Below are positions 6,510-9,108 of a DNA stretch of 9,108 nt, one piece after another. Positions within the stretch are counted from its first letter, which is position 1. Every line of letters starts with the position of its first letter. A program made the translations under genes and the position numbers. Where the stretch lies: positions 3,349 through 12,456 of the forward strand of contig JAOZNY010000077.1 of NCBI GenBank assembly GCA_029933565.1, in the 5' to 3' direction. Origin of the DNA: Bacteroidales bacterium (GTDB lineage Bacteria; Bacteroidota; Bacteroidia; Bacteroidales; F082). The notes beneath the pieces were generated by a model. It saw nothing but the letters and a program-made list of their open reading frames with translations, ran no database searches and was not told the DNA's origin.

Positions 6510-6558
6510 GAAAACACGAAAAAAGGCAATTATAGCAATTGCCTTTTTTTGTGTTTTT
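6510..6558 (+). terminator. Long rpsO-pnp intergenic hairpin: terminator and/or RNA-processing site
   Basis: GGCAATT (6525-6531) and AATTGCC (6537-6543) form a perfect 7-bp stem around the 5-base loop ATAGC, followed by seven T. Pairing continues outward almost without interruption (6510-6524 with 6544-6558, including AAAACAC against GTGTTTT and G-T wobbles at 6518/6550 and 6510/6558), giving a stem of about 22 bp. The core with its T-run fits an intrinsic terminator for rpsO. The full helix is long enough to be a double-strand-specific RNase substrate. It sits 15 bases after the rpsO stop. Confidence 0.75.
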
Positions 6559-6559
6559 G
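6552..6559 (+). promoter_or_regulatory. Possible near-consensus -7 box for pnp
   Basis: TGTTTTTG differs from TAnnTTTG at one position and would give a leader of about 29 bases. It lies inside the 3' arm of the intergenic hairpin and has no clear -33 partner, so it is tentative. pnp may instead depend on read-through from rpsO. Confidence 0.25.
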
Positions 6560-6583
6560 TAAAATACATTATTAATAAAAATT

Positions 6584-6587
6584 AGGA
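6584..6587 (+). promoter_or_regulatory. Shine-Dalgarno site of pnp
   Basis: AGGA seven bases before the ATG at 6595. It is noted because other starts in this window lack a clear site and because it fixes the pnp start. Confidence 0.6.
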
Positions 6588-6594
6588 TAAAATT

Positions 6595-8721
6595 ATGTCC
6601 ATAAAAGCAATCACAAAAACATTTAAATTAAACGACGGAAGAGAAGTTACAATTGAAACCGGAAAACTAGCCAAACAGGCTGATGGTTCGGTAGTTGTAA
6701 GCATGGGAAACACCATGTTACTTGCCACCGTTGTCGCGTCACAAGAAGCAAGAGAAGATGTGGATTTCCTTCCACTATCAGTAGATTATAGAGAAAAATA
6801 TTCAGCTACCGGAAAGTTTCCAGGTGGCTTTTTTAAACGTGAAGCCAGACCTTCGGATTACGAAGTTCTAACATCAAGACTAGTTGACAGGGCTCTTCGC
6901 CCATTATTTCCTTCAGATTTTCATGCTGAAGTACAAATGATTATTCAACTTATTTCAGGTGATAAAAATGAAGCCCCTGACGCATTAGCAGCTCTTGCAG
7001 CATCAGCAGCAATAGCAGTTTCCGACATACCATTCAACGGACCTATCTCTGAATGTAGAGTAGCCAGAATTGATGGTGAGTTTTTTGTAAACCCATCTTT
7101 CAGCGAACTGGAAAAAGCCGACCTTGAACTAATGGTAGCAGCCAGCATTGATAATATCATGATGGTTGAAGGCGAGATGAATGAAGTTTCGGAATCAGTA
7201 ATGATTGAAGCTATAAAAGTAGGCCACGACGCAATTAAAATTCAGTGCCAGGCACAAATTGAACTTGCCGAAATGGTTGAAGCTTCAAAAACAAAAAGGG
7301 AATATTGTCACGAGAAGAATGACGAAGATCTAAAAGTAGCAGTTAGAGAGGCAACTTACGAAAAAACATACCAACTTTCACTTACTGGTAACCCTAACAA
7401 ACATGAGCGCATGGAGAACTTCAAGGCTATCCGCACGGAATACCTTGAAACACTTGAAGAAGAAAAACGCGCAGAAGTAGAAGGACTTGTAAAGAAATAT
7501 TATCACGATGTTGAGAAAGAAGCTGTAAGAAATGCAATTTTAAATAAAAGCATAAGACTTGACGGCAGAAAACTTGACGAAGTAAGACCTATCTGGACTG
7601 AGATTGATTATCTTAAGTCGGCACACGGTTCATCAATTTTTACCAGAGGAGAAACGCAAGCTTTGGTTTCGGTTACACTTGGTAACAAAATGAATGAGCA
7701 GTCAATTGACGGCCCAATACACGAAGGAACTAACAAATTCTACTTACATTATAACTTCCCAGGATTTTCAACTGGTGAAGTAAGACGTTTTGGTACACCT
7801 GGCCGTAGAGAAATTGGTCATGGTAACCTTGCTGAAAGAGCATTGAAAATAATGATGCCTGAAGACAATCCTTACACAATCAGGATTATGTCTGATATTC
7901 TTGAGTCAAACGGATCATCATCTATGGCCAGTGTTTGTGGTGGAAGCCTTGCATTATTCGATGCCGGTGTTAAACTGAAAAAGCCAGTTGCAGGTATTGC
8001 AATGGGACTTATTTCGGATATGGAAGCAGGAAATCATGCAGTACTTTCTGATATTTTAGGAGACGAAGATCACTTGGGCGACATGGACTTCAAAGTTACA
8101 GGTACGGTAGATGGAATTACTGCTTGTCAGATGGATATTAAAGTTGACGGACTTCCTTACGAAATTCTAGAACAGGCTCTTGAGCAGGCACGTCAGGGAC
8201 GTTTACACATTTTAGGTGAAATGGCCAAGACAATTGACAAACCAAGGGAAGACTACAAAGACTTTGTTCCAAGAATCGAGCAGATGATAATCGACAAAGA
8301 ATTCATTGGTGCAGTTATTGGACCTGGTGGAAAAATAATCCAACAGATTCAAGCCGAAACAGAAACTACAATTACTGTAGAAGAAGATGGCAACTTTGGT
8401 ATAATTTCTATTATGTCGAACGACAAACCTTCAATTGAAAAGGCAAAAACCTGGATAAAAGGTATTACTGCCATGCCAGAGATTAACGAAATTTATGAGG
8501 GTAAGGTAAAAAGTATTGTTCCTTTTGGTGCATTTATTGAGATCCTTCCAGGTAAAGATGGTCTATTACATATCTCTGAAATAGAATGGAGAAGACTTGA
8601 GAAAGTTGAAGAAGTTCTTAAAGAAGGAGAGATGGTTAAAGTTAAACTAATTGGAATTGATGAGAGATCGGGTAAATTAAAACTTTCAAGAAAAGTACTA
8701 CTTGAACGACCTCAACGTTAA
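6595..8721 (+). CDS. pnp: Polyribonucleotide nucleotidyltransferase (PNPase)
   Basis: Phosphorolytic 3'-5' exoribonuclease of mRNA decay, working as a ring-shaped trimer; it can also add tails in reverse. The 708 residues match the E. coli enzyme (711). Domain order: first RNase PH domain (about 5-145) with the FFKREARPSDYE and RPLFP motifs (79-106), an all-helical linker (about 240-315), the second, catalytic RNase PH domain (about 320-550), KH domain (about 555-620) with GXXG loop GPGG (576-579), and S1 RNA-binding domain (about 633-700, YEGKVKSIVPFGAFIEI). Catalytic aspartates D490 and D496 are present in GDEDHLGDMDF, and the phosphate-binding serines lie in SNGSSSMAS (438-446). Nothing is missing or truncated. 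It follows rpsO across a long hairpin and precedes rpoD. Confidence 0.99.
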   Translation: MSIKAITKTFKLNDGREVTIETGKLAKQADGSVVVSMGNTMLLATVVASQEAREDVDFLPLSVDYREKYSATGKFPGGFFKREARPSDYEVLTSRLVDRALRPLFPSDFHAEVQMIIQLISGDKNEAPDALAALAASAAIAVSDIPFNGPISECRVARIDGEFFVNPSFSELEKADLELMVAASIDNIMMVEGEMNEVSESVMIEAIKVGHDAIKIQCQAQIELAEMVEASKTKREYCHEKNDEDLKVAVREATYEKTYQLSLTGNPNKHERMENFKAIRTEYLETLEEEKRAEVEGLVKKYYHDVEKEAVRNAILNKSIRLDGRKLDEVRPIWTEIDYLKSAHGSSIFTRGETQALVSVTLGNKMNEQSIDGPIHEGTNKFYLHYNFPGFSTGEVRRFGTPGRREIGHGNLAERALKIMMPEDNPYTIRIMSDILESNGSSSMASVCGGSLALFDAGVKLKKPVAGIAMGLISDMEAGNHAVLSDILGDEDHLGDMDFKVTGTVDGITACQMDIKVDGLPYEILEQALEQARQGRLHILGEMAKTIDKPREDYKDFVPRIEQMIIDKEFIGAVIGPGGKIIQQIQAETETTITVEEDGNFGIISIMSNDKPSIEKAKTWIKGITAMPEINEIYEGKVKSIVPFGAFIEILPGKDGLLHISEIEWRRLEKVEEVLKEGEMVKVKLIGIDERSGKLKLSRKVLLERPQR

Positions 8722-8807
8722 AACAATAGAAATTAACATATTATCTGAAACTTTTTAATAGATATTTTCGTAAAAAGAAAACGTCAATAAGAAAAAGCTG
8801 AAATAGA
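8722..8807 (+). promoter_or_regulatory. pnp-rpoD gap with weak promoter candidate
   Basis: An 86-base A/T-rich gap. TATTTTCG at 8763-8770 matches TAnnTTTG at all but one position, with no -33 TTG. No terminator is seen after pnp, so rpoD may be partly co-transcribed with it. Confidence 0.25.
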
Positions 8808-9108
8808 ATGAGGCAACTTAAAATCACCAAACAGGTTACAAACCGCGAAACTGCTTCTCTTGATAAATACCTTCAGGAAATAGGCAAGGTTGAACTTATC
8901 ACAGCCGAGCAGGAAGTAGAGTTGGCAAGGAGGATTAAACAAGGCGACCGTATTGCCCTTGAAAAACTCACCAAAGCAAACTTGCGATTTGTAGTTTCTG
9001 TTTCAAAACAATACCAAAATCAAGGCTTAAGCCTTCCCGACCTTATTAATGAAGGTAACCTGGGTTTGATAAAAGCAGCACAGCGATTTGATGAAACCCG
9101 TGGTTTCA
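8808..9108 (+). CDS. rpoD: RNA polymerase primary sigma factor, N-terminal part (truncated by window)
   Basis: Primary sigma-70 factor; 100 codons are present and the frame runs off the right edge. It opens MRQLKITKQVTNRETASLDK directly into region 1.2 (YLQEIGKVELITAEQEVELARRI, about 21-43), so region 1.1, found in proteobacterial RpoD, is absent; this is the short Bacteroidota form. Region 2 begins with LTKANLRFVVSVSKQY (54-69) and continues through LSLPDLINEGNLGLIKAAQRFDETRGF (74-100), the core-binding 2.1-2.2 sequence. This family recognises the TAnnTTTG boxes seen elsewhere in the window. It lies 86 bases after pnp; the start ATG has an A-rich upstream region and no Shine-Dalgarno site. 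Confidence 0.96.
   Translation, partial: MRQLKITKQVTNRETASLDKYLQEIGKVELITAEQEVELARRIKQGDRIALEKLTKANLRFVVSVSKQYQNQGLSLPDLINEGNLGLIKAAQRFDETRGF

Noticed and set aside
6498..6535. GGGAGG followed by ATG at 6506, a possible leader peptide (MRKHEKRQL) before pnp
   Set aside because: Only nine codons, the spacing from GGGAGG to ATG is too short for good initiation, and the bases are explained by the intergenic hairpin.
1..9108. CRISPR array, insertion sequence, tRNA or phage genes
   Set aside because: No regularly spaced repeats, no transposase or integrase motifs, no terminal inverted repeats and no cloverleaf-like stretch were found.

Overview
The window looks like a chromosomal segment from a member of Bacteroidota (Bacteroidetes), probably a Bacteroidales/Marinilabiliales-like or related marine or anaerobic lineage. 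Four signs support this. The DNA is AT-rich with short A-rich leaders and few strong Shine-Dalgarno sites. Several genes are preceded by the Bacteroidota-type -7 promoter box TAnnTTTG. The 2-oxoacid dehydrogenase E1 has the features of the alpha/beta-fused form common in this phylum. The order rpsO - pnp - rpoD, with a short primary sigma factor lacking region 1.1, is a familiar Bacteroidota arrangement. No mobile element, CRISPR array, tRNA or rRNA was seen.

Left part, minus strand (1-3482). Reading leftward from the middle of the window come idi (type I isopentenyl-diphosphate isomerase), a 69-residue basic protein of unknown function, about 340 bases without a gene, and then a two-gene operon for a 2-oxoacid dehydrogenase complex: E2 (lipoyl acyltransferase) followed 12 bases later by E1, which runs off the left edge. 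E1 and E2 catalyse successive steps of oxidative decarboxylation of a 2-oxoacid (branched-chain or pyruvate) to acyl-CoA; the E3 component is not here.

Middle part, plus strand (3639-6153). Diverging from idi is a tight three-gene operon with gaps of 3 and 4 bases. It encodes a six-helix membrane protein (HdeD/DUF308-like topology), a SRPBCC/AHSA1-like hydrophobic-pocket protein, and a 530-residue GMC-family FAD oxidoreductase of the cholesterol-oxidase-like branch. The oxidoreductase has an embedded four-cysteine cluster resembling a 4Fe-4S binding motif. The three together suggest membrane-associated oxidation or reduction of a hydrophobic substrate. The substrate is unknown, and this is the most interesting candidate system in the window.

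Right part, plus strand (6160-9108). The housekeeping cluster rpsO (ribosomal protein S15), pnp (polynucleotide phosphorylase) and the first 100 codons of rpoD (primary sigma factor). A hairpin of about 22 bp lies between rpsO and pnp and is a candidate terminator or RNA-processing element, the same place where pnp control elements lie in E. coli.
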